The position numbers and the translations under genes were made by a program. The notes beneath the pieces were generated by a model. The model was not told the DNA's origin, did no database searches, and saw only the letters and a list, made by a program, of their open reading frames with translations. A stretch of 12,399 bases of DNA. Source: an uncultured Treponema sp. (GTDB lineage: Bacteria > Spirochaetota > Spirochaetia > Treponematales > Treponemataceae). The stretch is from the NCBI GenBank assembly GCA_946611835.1, contig CAMOEE010000059.1:1-12399 (forward strand), given 5' to 3'. The number at the start of each line of letters is the position of its first letter. Positions within the stretch are counted from its first letter, which is position 1. This document shows positions 1-7,285 of the stretch, piece by piece.

Positions 1-7
1 AAAAAAC

Positions 8-12
8 AGGAG
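8..12 (+). promoter_or_regulatory. Ribosome binding site of the ABC-F gene
   Basis: AGGAG is followed by a six-base spacer to the ATG at 19. It is a strong Shine-Dalgarno sequence and fixes the start of the gene. The promoter lies outside the window, since only 18 bases precede the gene. Confidence 0.85.
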
Positions 13-18
13 AACACA

Positions 19-1659
19 ATGATTACAGTCAGCGATGTATCACTTCATTTCAGCGAAAAACCGCTTTTCAAAGACGTAAATATTAAATTCACGGCAGGAA
101 ACTGCTACGGAATCATAGGCGCGAACGGTGCGGGAAAATCAACATTCCTCAAAATCCTCTCAGGCGAGCAGGAGCACGACACGGGCGAGATTTTCATGAC
201 ACCGGGCGAGCGAATGGCCGTCTTGAGCCAGGATCACTTCGCCTTCGATTCTTTCAGCGTAAAGGACACTGTAATGCAGGGCTACCCCAAGCTTTACGAG
301 GTCTCAAAGGCAAGGGACGAGATTTATTCAAAGGCAGACTTCACCGAGGAAGACGGAATCAAATCGGCTGAGCTTGAGGCTGAATTCGGCGAGCTGGGCG
401 GCTACGAGGCGGAGAACCAGATTGAGCAGATGCTCTCAGGCCTGGGTCTTGAAGAAAAATTCCACGACAAGATGATGAGCGAGCTTGACGAAAGCCAGAA
501 AGTCCGGGTTTTGCTTGCCCGCGCCCTTTTCGGAAACCCGGACATTCTCATCCTAGACGAACCTACCAACGGTCTTGATTTGGAGTCAATCAACTGGCTT
601 GAAGACTTTTTGCTTGATTTTGAGAACACGGTCATCGTCGTAAGCCACGACCGCCACTTTTTGAACACAGTCTGTACCGTCACCTGTGACATCGACTACG
701 GAAAAATCACCCAGTTTGCGGGAAACTACGACTTCTGGTATCAGATGAGCCAGATTCTGCAGAAACAGGCCCGGGATCAGAAGAAAAAGAACGAGGAAAA
801 GGCAAAAGACCTCAAGGAATTCATCCAGCGATTCGCATCAAATGCGGCAAAATCACGCCAGGCGACCAGCCGAAAGAAGGTCTTGGAAAAACTGGAGCTG
901 GAGGATTTGCCGGTCACAAGCCGAAAATTCCCTTATGTTCACTTTGCCACAGACCGGGAAATCGGAAACAATGTTCTGGAATGCCGCAAGCTCAACTCAA
1001 AGGACGAGGACGGAATTCAGCTTCTTAAAGATTTTGACTTCAAGGTCAACCGAACTGACAAAATCGCTTTCGTGGGAGTAGAGCACAAGGCAATTTCATC
1101 TCTGTTCGACATCATTTCAGGAGAGGCAAAAGCTGACTCAGGAGAGTTCTTCTGGGGACAGACGACCAGCAACACCTATCTTGCCCGTGACAACAACAAA
1201 TATTTTGACAACGACATGAACATCACCGAATGGCTCAAGCAGTTCTCAAAGGAGCAGGACGACGCCTATGTCCGTGGCTTCCTTGGGCGAATGCTTTTCA
1301 GCGGTGATGAGTCTCTCAAAAAGGTAAAGGTCTTGTCCGGCGGCGAAAAGGTGCGCTGTATGCTCTCGAAGATGATGCTGCAGAACGCAAATGTATTGAT
1401 TCTCGATGACCCGACAAATCACCTTGACCTGGAGGCAATCGAGTCTTTAAACCAGGCGCTCGTACAATTCCCCGGCGTAATCCTCTTCACCAGCCACGAC
1501 CACGAGTTCATCCAGACAATCGCTAACCGGGTTGTGGAAATCACACCGAAAGGCGTTATTGACCGCATGATGCCTTTTGATGACTACATGGCCGACGAGC
1601 AGGTCAAGGCTCTGCGAAAGGAATACTACGAGGGCAGCGACAGAAAAATCAAGTTCTAA
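19..1659 (+). CDS. ABC-F family ATPase, YkpA/YbiT-like
   Basis: This is a soluble twin-ATPase of the ABC-F family, whose characterised members act on ribosomes rather than in transport; no membrane segment is present. The full-length match runs from the MITVSDVSLHF start to the C-terminus and fits the YkpA/YbiT subgroup (about 530-550 aa). NBD1 has Walker A GANGAGKST (residues 34-42), Walker B LILDEP with catalytic Glu181, and switch His210. A charged helical linker rich in Lys and Gln occupies about residues 240-300. NBD2 has signature LSGGE (439-443) and His493. Three motifs are odd: the NBD1 signature is LDESQ (156-160), the NBD2 P-loop is GVEHKAISS (353-361, with the Gly and Lys lost), and the NBD2 catalytic Glu is Asp464. 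All three belong to the same composite ATP site. A terminator follows 18 bases after the stop, so the gene ends its transcription unit. The cellular role (translation factor, resistance or regulation) cannot be told from the sequence. Confidence 0.9.
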   Translation: MITVSDVSLHFSEKPLFKDVNIKFTAGNCYGIIGANGAGKSTFLKILSGEQEHDTGEIFMTPGERMAVLSQDHFAFDSFSVKDTVMQGYPKLYEVSKARDEIYSKADFTEEDGIKSAELEAEFGELGGYEAENQIEQMLSGLGLEEKFHDKMMSELDESQKVRVLLARALFGNPDILILDEPTNGLDLESINWLEDFLLDFENTVIVVSHDRHFLNTVCTVTCDIDYGKITQFAGNYDFWYQMSQILQKQARDQKKKNEEKAKDLKEFIQRFASNAAKSRQATSRKKVLEKLELEDLPVTSRKFPYVHFATDREIGNNVLECRKLNSKDEDGIQLLKDFDFKVNRTDKIAFVGVEHKAISSLFDIISGEAKADSGEFFWGQTTSNTYLARDNNKYFDNDMNITEWLKQFSKEQDDAYVRGFLGRMLFSGDESLKKVKVLSGGEKVRCMLSKMMLQNANVLILDDPTNHLDLEAIESLNQALVQFPGVILFTSHDHEFIQTIANRVVEITPKGVIDRMMPFDDYMADEQVKALRKEYYEGSDRKIKF

Positions 1660-1666
1660 AAATAGT

Positions 1667-1695
1667 TTGAAAAAAGTGCCATGCAGTTATATAAT
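1667..1695 (+). promoter_or_regulatory. Putative sigma-70 promoter of the hybrid kinase gene
   Basis: A -35 box TTGAAA (1667-1672) and a perfect -10 box TATAAT (1690-1695) are separated by exactly 17 bases. The expected transcription start falls about 1701-1703, at the ATG at 1702. The -10 box lies in the loop of the terminator hairpin of the preceding gene. Box quality and spacing are read directly; activity is inferred. Confidence 0.65.
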
Positions 1696-1713
1696 GACTG
1701 TATGGCTTTTTTT
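1670..1713 (+). terminator. Rho-independent terminator of the ABC-F gene
   Basis: A nine-base-pair stem pairs GCCATGCAG (1678-1686) with CTGTATGGC (1698-1706) with one G-T wobble. The 11-base loop can close a little further. The stem is followed by seven T (1707-1713) and preceded by six A (1670-1675), which would extend pairing past a mismatch. It starts about 11-19 bases after the ABC-F stop codon, as expected for a terminator of that gene. Confidence 0.75.
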
Positions 1714-4236
1714 GACAAAATGGAGAATTACGACAGGCTTTTGAGCAAGGCCGTGAACAGCGTGAATCCGCTCATGGTCTTCTGTAATCTTTCCGCTGAT
1801 TCCTACCAGATAATTTCTTACAGCAAAAATGTGCTCGATGACTCCCTCAGCTATTCCGGAAGATTCAGCACCTTCACTTTAGAAATCCTAAAATCAATAA
1901 TCAATAAAGACTATGCAGCTCTCTTCTCTGCAAATTTCAACCGTGAAAAAATCCTGGACCGAATAAAGGACAACGACTCGCCCATAACACTGCAGTTTCC
2001 ATATTATCTTAAAGAGAAAAAAGAGCAGTGGATTGAGCTGCAGATGATTTTCGTCGGCTCAGATTCCTCATCGAACGATGTCGAGGCAATCATACTCGGC
2101 AAGAACATAGACGAGGAAAAACGAAAGGAAGGGGAAAGCAAACGAAACGAGGAATTTCTTGCCATGCTGGCAAGCGAATACTCAAATGTCTACTCAGTAA
2201 ACCTGGACTCGAAGGAATTCTTCACATTTAATACATCAGAGCGAATCTTAAAGAAAATAGGGAACATACTAAAGTCGAAGATTTTCTTTGAGGAAGCCCT
2301 GAAATTCTACGCTGAAAAATGTACTTTCGAGGAAGACAAGGAAGATTTTCTTGAGCACTGCTCCATGGATTACATAATAGAGCAGCTTTCGACCAAGGAC
2401 AGGTTCTCATTCCGCTACAGAAACGACTCCAACCACTACTGCGAGATGAAATGCGTAAAGGTCGGGGACTGGTCAAAAGAACGAATGGTAGTTTTTGGCT
2501 TTGCGGTAAAAGACTCGGAAATCCGCCGTGAGATGAAGGCCCAGAAGGAACTAAGGGAAGCAAAGGAAAGGGCAGAGAAGGCAAACGCCAGCAAAAGCGA
2601 ATTTCTGGCAAGGATGAGCCATGACATACGGACTCCAATCAACGGTGTAATCGGAATGACGGAGCTTGCAATAAAGAATATGTTCCATCCCTACAAAGTA
2701 GAGCAGTGCCTGAACAAAATAATGACGGCCGCATTCCACCTGAATATGCTCGTGAACGACATCCTGGACATGAGCCATATCGAGAGCAAAAAGCTTGAGA
2801 TCGCTCACAAACCCATGAACATAATCTCCCTGGCTGACGGCTGCCTGTCTATCATCGAGGGCCAGCTTGTTAACCGAAACATCAAAATCATCACTGAATT
2901 CGATGACTTCAAGCATCCCTTCCTTTTGGGCGATGAGCTTCACATGAGGCAGGTTCTCGTGAACATTCTCGGGAACGCAGTGAAATTCACACCGGACGGC
3001 GGGAAAATCATATTCAGAATCAAAGAACTCTCTTCCGGATACAAGACAATCACATACAGGATGGAAGTTGAGGACACGGGAATCGGAATGAAACCAGAAT
3101 TCCTGAATCACATCTGGGAAACTTTCTCCCAGAAAGAGGGAGGGGCAAGGAGCGAATACAGGGGAGCGGGACTGGGAATGCCGATTGCAAAATCCCTGGT
3201 CGAGCTCATGGGCGGAACAATCAGCGTCAAATCAAGGCTTAACGAAGGAAGTGTATTCACGGTCGATGTACCCTTCGCAATTGACGACAGGACCGAAACC
3301 GTACGCAAAAACGAGATGAGCGAAGTTGAGAACAGCGAGACCCTCATCGGATCAAAAATACTTCTCGTAGAGGACAATGAAATCAACAGACAGAGTGCGA
3401 AGGAGCTTCTTGAGGCTGACGGAGCGACCGTGACCACAGCTGAGAACGGAAGAATCGCATTAAAACTCTTCTCAGAATCAAAACCGAACCATTACGACGC
3501 AATCCTCATGGACATAATGATGCCGGTAATGAACGGGATCGAGGCGACAAAGGCAATCCGGTCACTGGACAGGAGCGATGCAGCAATAACTCCTATCATA
3601 GCCCTTACCGCGAACGCTTTTGAGGAAGATGTCAGGAAATCCCTTGCAGCCGGAATGAACGCGCACCTGACAAAACCGATTGAAATCTCCAGGGTAATAA
3701 AAACCCTCATCAGGTGCATGAGGCAAAAATCACTCAAGCAGGCAGAGGCCATAAATGAACTTATATCAAGCTCAAGCAACAAAGACAGTCTTACAGGAGT
3801 AGGAAACGAGCATGCTTTCAGCGAAACAAAAAGTGCCATTGACGAAGAAATCAAAAAGAACCCGGAATTCGAAATAGGTCTTTTCGTCTGCAGTATCTCA
3901 GATCTTCACAAAGTCAACGACAAGCTGGGGCATGAGACCGGAGACAGCGCCATTATCAGCCTCTGTAAGCTCATCTGCGACAGTTTCAAGCACAGCCCGG
4001 TATTCAGGACGGAAGGCGATAAATTCACAGTAATACTTCAGGGAATCGACCTGAATAACTCTGATTTGCTCATAGAAAATTTCAAGTCAAGGCTCTTGCA
4101 GCTTCTCGCAGGTCCTATGCCTTTCAGCGTCGGGACCGGCTTTGCAAGGTTCATGCCGCAGGAACAAAAGAGCCTGGCGCAGGTTTACAAAAAGGCTGAA
4201 AAGGAAGCTATGAAAAACAGCAAGAGCCGAAAATAG
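1702..4236 (+). CDS. Hybrid sensor histidine kinase with PAS-like sensors, receiver and degenerate GGDEF
   Basis: This is a cytoplasmic hybrid histidine kinase with no signal peptide or membrane helix. Numbering is from the ATG at 1702 (844 aa). Two PAS-like modules (about 13-138 and 148-270) are followed by a charged helical linker. The HisKA H-box has phosphoacceptor His307 (SHDIRTPINGVIGM). The HATPase domain has an N-box around Asn421-Asn425, the G1 box DTGIGM from Asp458, and the G2 box GAGLGM at about 488-493. The receiver has the acidic pair in VEDNE, phospho-acceptor Asp604, Thr636 and Lys658. The C-terminal domain is GGDEF-like but reads EGDKF (771-775), so cyclase activity is unlikely and no RxxD inhibitory site is seen. 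An in-frame ATG exists at 1681, but it lies in the terminator stem, upstream of the predicted transcription start, and has no ribosome binding site. ATG 1720 is another candidate. The signal and output are unknown; no partner regulator is adjacent. Confidence 0.88.
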   Translation: MAFFDKMENYDRLLSKAVNSVNPLMVFCNLSADSYQIISYSKNVLDDSLSYSGRFSTFTLEILKSIINKDYAALFSANFNREKILDRIKDNDSPITLQFPYYLKEKKEQWIELQMIFVGSDSSSNDVEAIILGKNIDEEKRKEGESKRNEEFLAMLASEYSNVYSVNLDSKEFFTFNTSERILKKIGNILKSKIFFEEALKFYAEKCTFEEDKEDFLEHCSMDYIIEQLSTKDRFSFRYRNDSNHYCEMKCVKVGDWSKERMVVFGFAVKDSEIRREMKAQKELREAKERAEKANASKSEFLARMSHDIRTPINGVIGMTELAIKNMFHPYKVEQCLNKIMTAAFHLNMLVNDILDMSHIESKKLEIAHKPMNIISLADGCLSIIEGQLVNRNIKIITEFDDFKHPFLLGDELHMRQVLVNILGNAVKFTPDGGKIIFRIKELSSGYKTITYRMEVEDTGIGMKPEFLNHIWETFSQKEGGARSEYRGAGLGMPIAKSLVELMGGTISVKSRLNEGSVFTVDVPFAIDDRTETVRKNEMSEVENSETLIGSKILLVEDNEINRQSAKELLEADGATVTTAENGRIALKLFSESKPNHYDAILMDIMMPVMNGIEATKAIRSLDRSDAAITPIIALTANAFEEDVRKSLAAGMNAHLTKPIEISRVIKTLIRCMRQKSLKQAEAINELISSSSNKDSLTGVGNEHAFSETKSAIDEEIKKNPEFEIGLFVCSISDLHKVNDKLGHETGDSAIISLCKLICDSFKHSPVFRTEGDKFTVILQGIDLNNSDLLIENFKSRLLQLLAGPMPFSVGTGFARFMPQEQKSLAQVYKKAEKEAMKNSKSRK

Positions 4237-4259
4237 GATGTGGGGAAAAAGCTTTCACT

Positions 4260-4274
4260 AAAAAAGGGGGGGGG
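4260..4274. repeat. Homopolymer block A6 followed by G9
   Basis: Six A (4260-4265) run directly into nine G (4266-4274). Such tracts are prone to slipped-strand length change, and poly-G tracts are used for phase variation in treponemes and other bacteria. This one lies beyond the stop codons of both flanking genes, so it cannot shift either reading frame. Confidence 0.8.
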
Positions 4275-4299
4275 CGTCAGATAGGGAAATAGTGACGCT
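4273..4299. other. Short inverted repeat, possible weak terminator hairpin
   Basis: GCGTCA (4274-4279) pairs perfectly with TGACGC (4293-4298) around a 13-base loop, with a G-T wobble available outside. On the plus strand the T run comes late (4309-4313). On the minus strand the hairpin is followed by C9 then T6. It may contribute to termination of the converging transcripts, but it is not a clear intrinsic terminator in either direction. Confidence 0.35.
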
Positions 4300-4406
4300 T
4301 ACGAGTAGTTTTTCGGATGTTTTGGGTAGACAGAATACGCATTATAGAAAGTAAAATACAGAAAAGATTTCCATCCTTGAGTCAAATTCCTTTACAATAC
4401 AAGGAC

Positions 4407-7139
4407 TTATTTCTTCTTTGAGGCTTTCTTTTCCATGAGCTTATCACGCTGTTCGATGAGCTGCTTGTTGACCAGGGCAATCCGCTCGTAAAGGTCAAAA
4501 TACGAAATGGCATTGTCACTGGCACTGGTCATGTTGGCCTCAGGACTGAGAATCTTCTCCTTGAAGCGGGCGTTAATCTCAATCATCTCGGAATGTTTTT
4601 TCATCGATTCAAGGGAAGACTGATATGCGGCGTTTATCTCGCTTGTCCATCCAGTGATGTCAGGTTTTGCCAAAGTCTTGATTTTGTGAATGGTGACGAT
4701 TTCCCAGATTTTCTTTCCGAAGTGCTCCTCAAGCGCGTTACGGAAAGGCCGGTCTTTCTGGAACAAAAGCTTCGCTGTAATCTTTCTGCCATCATTCTCA
4801 TCAACAGTAAAGGCACACAAAGAATTCTCTTCCAGGAAAGGCTTCGCTGCCTCAGAAGCAAAAAAGCCCTTCACTTCCTCTGAACTGCATTTGAAAGTAT
4901 ACTCATACACATTTCCCCAAAGCCCGGTGCTCAGCGATTCCCGGCGGCGCTGGTTTGTGACAGGGAAAATATATGCCCTATGTATCTGAATCGACTGCGG
5001 AAGATGGCGGTTCAAAGCCTCAATGAAGTCTTTTTCGCTCGTATCTTCATAAAGGACGGTCGAGGCAATCTCTGCGTCAGAAGAAATACCCAGGGACAAG
5101 GTTGAGGCGAATTCGAGGCGCGGAAGCGGGTTAAAGCCCGTCGTGTATATGACAGGAAGAGAGCATTTTAGGAAAGCCCGGTTGAAGAATTCGACCTGAG
5201 AAAGATGGGAGATATATTCCCCGCCGTTTTTCTTGGTGAATTCAAAAATAACTCGGTACATGACCGGAATATTCCACTCCGGGTAGACAGAACTATTACC
5301 ATCCTGTTCACTTTTTTGTACATCTTGAGGCTTATTATCAATATTTACGCAGGTCTTATTGTTGCAGACTCCGCAGCGGTGATCACAGTTGGGCATACAT
5401 TTCGGTGTAAGCTCTTCTTTCTCATGCTTTTCCCATTCTTTTTTGTAGAAATTTTTGGCAACTCCGAGAGAAACATTGTCCCAGGGAAGAGCCTCATCCT
5501 TGCTTCGCTCTCGAAGAATCGATTCCTTTACATCAAAGTCGGCCTCGGCAAAGGCATCTTCCCAATGCTTTAGGTTTTCTTTCAGATGATTCTCCCAGGC
5601 ATCAAGGCGGGCCCCCTTCTTATAAGCCGAAAGAATCACCTTCCCTGCCCGCTTGTCTCCGCGAGAAAGAAGACCTTCAAGATAACTGGTGTTTATGTCG
5701 TGGGTTCCGACATGGAATTTTCCTCTTGGAAGATGCTCCCGAATATAAGATAGCTTTCTGTCGCTTTCCTCGGGGGAAATCTGCCTTACCCACTGATAGG
5801 CCGTGTGAGGTTTTGGGATAAAGGTTCCGACATTTACATTGCACTGGATTCTTGTCTTGTTCTGTAAGTCAATCAAAAAATCAACGATTGCCTTTTCTTC
5901 AGTAAGCTCCTCTGTCTCGGGGAAAGGCAGTCCCACCATAAAATAGAATTTGGCCTTGTTCCAGCCCCTTTTCTTGGCATCAAGGATAATGTCAACGAGG
6001 TGCTGGGCATAAACTTCCTTGTTGAGGCGAAGCTGCCAGGCTTCCTCAGGGGTCTCGACTGCAAAAGTAAGGCCGGACTTACGAACTTCCGATAGTTTTT
6101 CAAGCAAAGGGAGGGAAAAACTGTTCACCTTGAGGGACGGAAGCTGGAAAGAGACATTCTGGCTCTTGTATTTTGCGTTCAAATCATCAAGCAGGTTCTC
6201 GATGTCAGGATAATCTGCGCTCGAAAGCGATGTCAGGGAAATCTCCCGGTAGCCAGCAACCTTCACAAGTTTTTCAACATCATCAAAAATGAGCTGTTTT
6301 TCCTTGGCCCGCTGAGGGCGGTAATAAACTCCGGCATGGCAAAAGCGGCATCCGTTAGGGCAGCCCCGCATAATCTCAACTACGCCATGATCCTGAACGG
6401 GCTTTACATTGGGAAGCGGCATGAAGGACTCGACGGAAAGGACTTTTCCAAAATCAGCCCAGACTGCCCGGCGGGCAAGAGAGTGTCCCGTGGTCTCTTC
6501 GCTCATGTCCTCAGTCCATACGCTGGGGTGTCTTGCAAAGTGAGCAAGAATCTCGCTTCGGCCCGCCCCTTTCTTTTTGAGCTCGGCACATTCAGCGATA
6601 AGGTCAAACATTCCGCCCTCAGCTTCACCTATGAAAACAGCGTCAAAAAAATCAGAGAATGGAGCCGGGTTCGTAGATCCACAGCCTCCGGCAATCACAA
6701 TCGGGTCATTCTCTCCCCTGTCCTTTTTTAAAAGCGGAACCCGCCCCAAGTCCAGGATTGAAAGTGCGCCGGTGATTCCAAGCTCATAGCCGATTGAAAA
6801 ACCAATCATGTCAAGGGAATTCAAGGGCATCCCTGTCTCAAGCGTATACAGGGGGGCATCATATTTTTTCAGCAGATTCTCAAAATCGGTCTCAACGGCA
6901 AAAACCCGCTCGCACCTTATATTTTCTTTTTTGTTGAGGCCGTTGTAAATGATTTTTATAGCCTGATTTGCCATTCCAATCGTGTAGACATCAGGAAAAG
7001 CCACGCAAAAATTGAAAAGTGTGTCATTTTCAGCATGTTTTTTAACGATAGAGCCGAATTCACCGCCAGTGTAGCTGGAAGGATTCTGCACAGAGCAAAG
7101 AGAATTTCCAAAAAGTTCAAGAGGGTTTATAAGTTTCAT
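4407..7139 (-). CDS. B12-binding-domain radical SAM protein (TIGR03960-like) fused to DUF2344 (TIGR03936-like)
   Basis: The protein has 910 residues in three parts. The N-terminal part (about 40-200) resembles the cobalamin-binding-like fold of this radical SAM subgroup, with the conserved opening PSSYTGGEFGSIVKK. The radical SAM core carries the 4Fe-4S motif C260-x3-C264-x2-C267. The C-terminal part from about residue 625 is a DUF2344 domain (YISHLSQVEFFNRAF, TGFNPLPRLEFASTLSLG). Between them lies a Cys cluster, C581, C585, C589, C592 and C597, which may bind a second metal centre. The two halves are often adjacent separate genes in other bacteria, commonly near rodA or rng-rplU, so the fusion and the place after rodA fit family context. 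The reaction is unknown; RNA or ribosome-linked chemistry has been guessed from its neighbours. A Lys-rich helical tail (about 845-910) looks lineage specific. The start has a good ribosome binding site. The gene is the last of the rod operon, separated from rodA by a palindromic repeat. Confidence 0.9.
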   Translation of the reverse strand: MKLINPLELFGNSLCSVQNPSSYTGGEFGSIVKKHAENDTLFNFCVAFPDVYTIGMANQAIKIIYNGLNKKENIRCERVFAVETDFENLLKKYDAPLYTLETGMPLNSLDMIGFSIGYELGITGALSILDLGRVPLLKKDRGENDPIVIAGGCGSTNPAPFSDFFDAVFIGEAEGGMFDLIAECAELKKKGAGRSEILAHFARHPSVWTEDMSEETTGHSLARRAVWADFGKVLSVESFMPLPNVKPVQDHGVVEIMRGCPNGCRFCHAGVYYRPQRAKEKQLIFDDVEKLVKVAGYREISLTSLSSADYPDIENLLDDLNAKYKSQNVSFQLPSLKVNSFSLPLLEKLSEVRKSGLTFAVETPEEAWQLRLNKEVYAQHLVDIILDAKKRGWNKAKFYFMVGLPFPETEELTEEKAIVDFLIDLQNKTRIQCNVNVGTFIPKPHTAYQWVRQISPEESDRKLSYIREHLPRGKFHVGTHDINTSYLEGLLSRGDKRAGKVILSAYKKGARLDAWENHLKENLKHWEDAFAEADFDVKESILRERSKDEALPWDNVSLGVAKNFYKKEWEKHEKEELTPKCMPNCDHRCGVCNNKTCVNIDNKPQDVQKSEQDGNSSVYPEWNIPVMYRVIFEFTKKNGGEYISHLSQVEFFNRAFLKCSLPVIYTTGFNPLPRLEFASTLSLGISSDAEIASTVLYEDTSEKDFIEALNRHLPQSIQIHRAYIFPVTNQRRRESLSTGLWGNVYEYTFKCSSEEVKGFFASEAAKPFLEENSLCAFTVDENDGRKITAKLLFQKDRPFRNALEEHFGKKIWEIVTIHKIKTLAKPDITGWTSEINAAYQSSLESMKKHSEMIEINARFKEKILSPEANMTSASDNAISYFDLYERIALVNKQLIEQRDKLMEKKASKKK

Positions 7140-7143
7140 ATCA

Positions 7144-7150
7144 TTCCTTT
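7144..7150 (-). promoter_or_regulatory. Ribosome binding site of the radical SAM gene
   Basis: On the minus strand AAAGGAA lies four bases before the ATG at 7139. It supports this start and sits just outside the palindromic repeat, which ends six bases upstream of it, so folding of the repeat need not hide it. Confidence 0.75.
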
Positions 7151-7156
7151 AAATTT

Positions 7157-7278
7157 AACCACAGATTACACAAATGTCACAGATTTTTATATTTCTCATA
7201 CGATAATATTTCGTATTATTCTGAAAGTCGTTCATAAAACAAAATATATTATCTGTGTAATCAGTGTAATCTGTGGTT
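7157..7278. repeat. Palindromic intergenic element with inverted triplets of a 9-bp unit
   Basis: Fifteen-base perfect terminal inverted repeats (7157-7171 and 7264-7278) bound a 122-bp element. Each arm contains three consecutive 9-bp units. On the plus strand these are CACAGATTA, CACAAATGT and CACAGATTT (7160-7186). In the right arm, read on the minus strand, they are CACAGATTA, CACTGATTA and CACAGATAA (7275 down to 7249). The AT-rich 62-bp centre holds a smaller hairpin (ATACGA 7198-7203 with TCGTAT 7211-7216). It codes for nothing and fills the gap between rodA (stop at 7286) and the radical SAM gene. In RNA it could form a long stem that processes or attenuates the operon transcript. It may be a MITE-like or REP-like dispersed repeat; other copies cannot be seen in this window. 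Confidence 0.8.
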
Positions 7279-7285
7279 TCCTAAC

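Larger units (their letters stand above)
4237..4406. other. Intergenic gap between convergent transcription units
   Basis: The 170 bases lie between the 3' ends of the kinase gene and the rod operon. They hold an A6G9 block, a short perfect hairpin, a second weak hairpin just after the radical SAM stop (TCCTT 4388-4392 with AAGGA 4401-4405) and a minus-strand TATAAT (complement of 4341-4346). I see no open reading frame with coding character and no textbook terminator with a clean T tail for either side. Confidence 0.6.

Noticed and set aside
1681..1701. Use of the ATG at 1681 as start of the hybrid kinase
   Set aside because: It lies in the 5' arm of the terminator stem and upstream of the predicted transcription start, and no Shine-Dalgarno sequence precedes it. 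The ATG at 1702 fits better, though 1681 and 1720 are not excluded.
1670..1713. ABC-F gene and kinase gene as one operon
   Set aside because: A good intrinsic terminator and a separate near-consensus promoter lie between them. Some read-through remains possible.
2551..3111. A 186-codon open frame on the minus strand inside the kinase gene
   Set aside because: It is antisense to the conserved HisKA/HATPase region, has no ribosome binding site or family resemblance, and is explained by the codon use of the kinase gene.
4266..4274. Phase-variable promoter or reading-frame switch by the G9 tract
   Set aside because: The tract lies downstream of the stop codons of both neighbouring convergent genes, not in a coding frame or a promoter spacer of any gene that I can see.
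5205..5573. A plus-strand open frame antisense to the radical SAM gene with hydrophobic stretches
   Set aside because: It overlaps the Cys cluster and conserved linker region of the real gene in antisense. The hydrophobicity reflects the complement of charged codons.
7157..7278. CRISPR array or DnaA-box cluster
   Set aside because: The units are only 9 bp, directly contiguous and without spacers, and no cas gene is near. The unit CACAGATTA does not match the DnaA box TTATNCACA on either strand.
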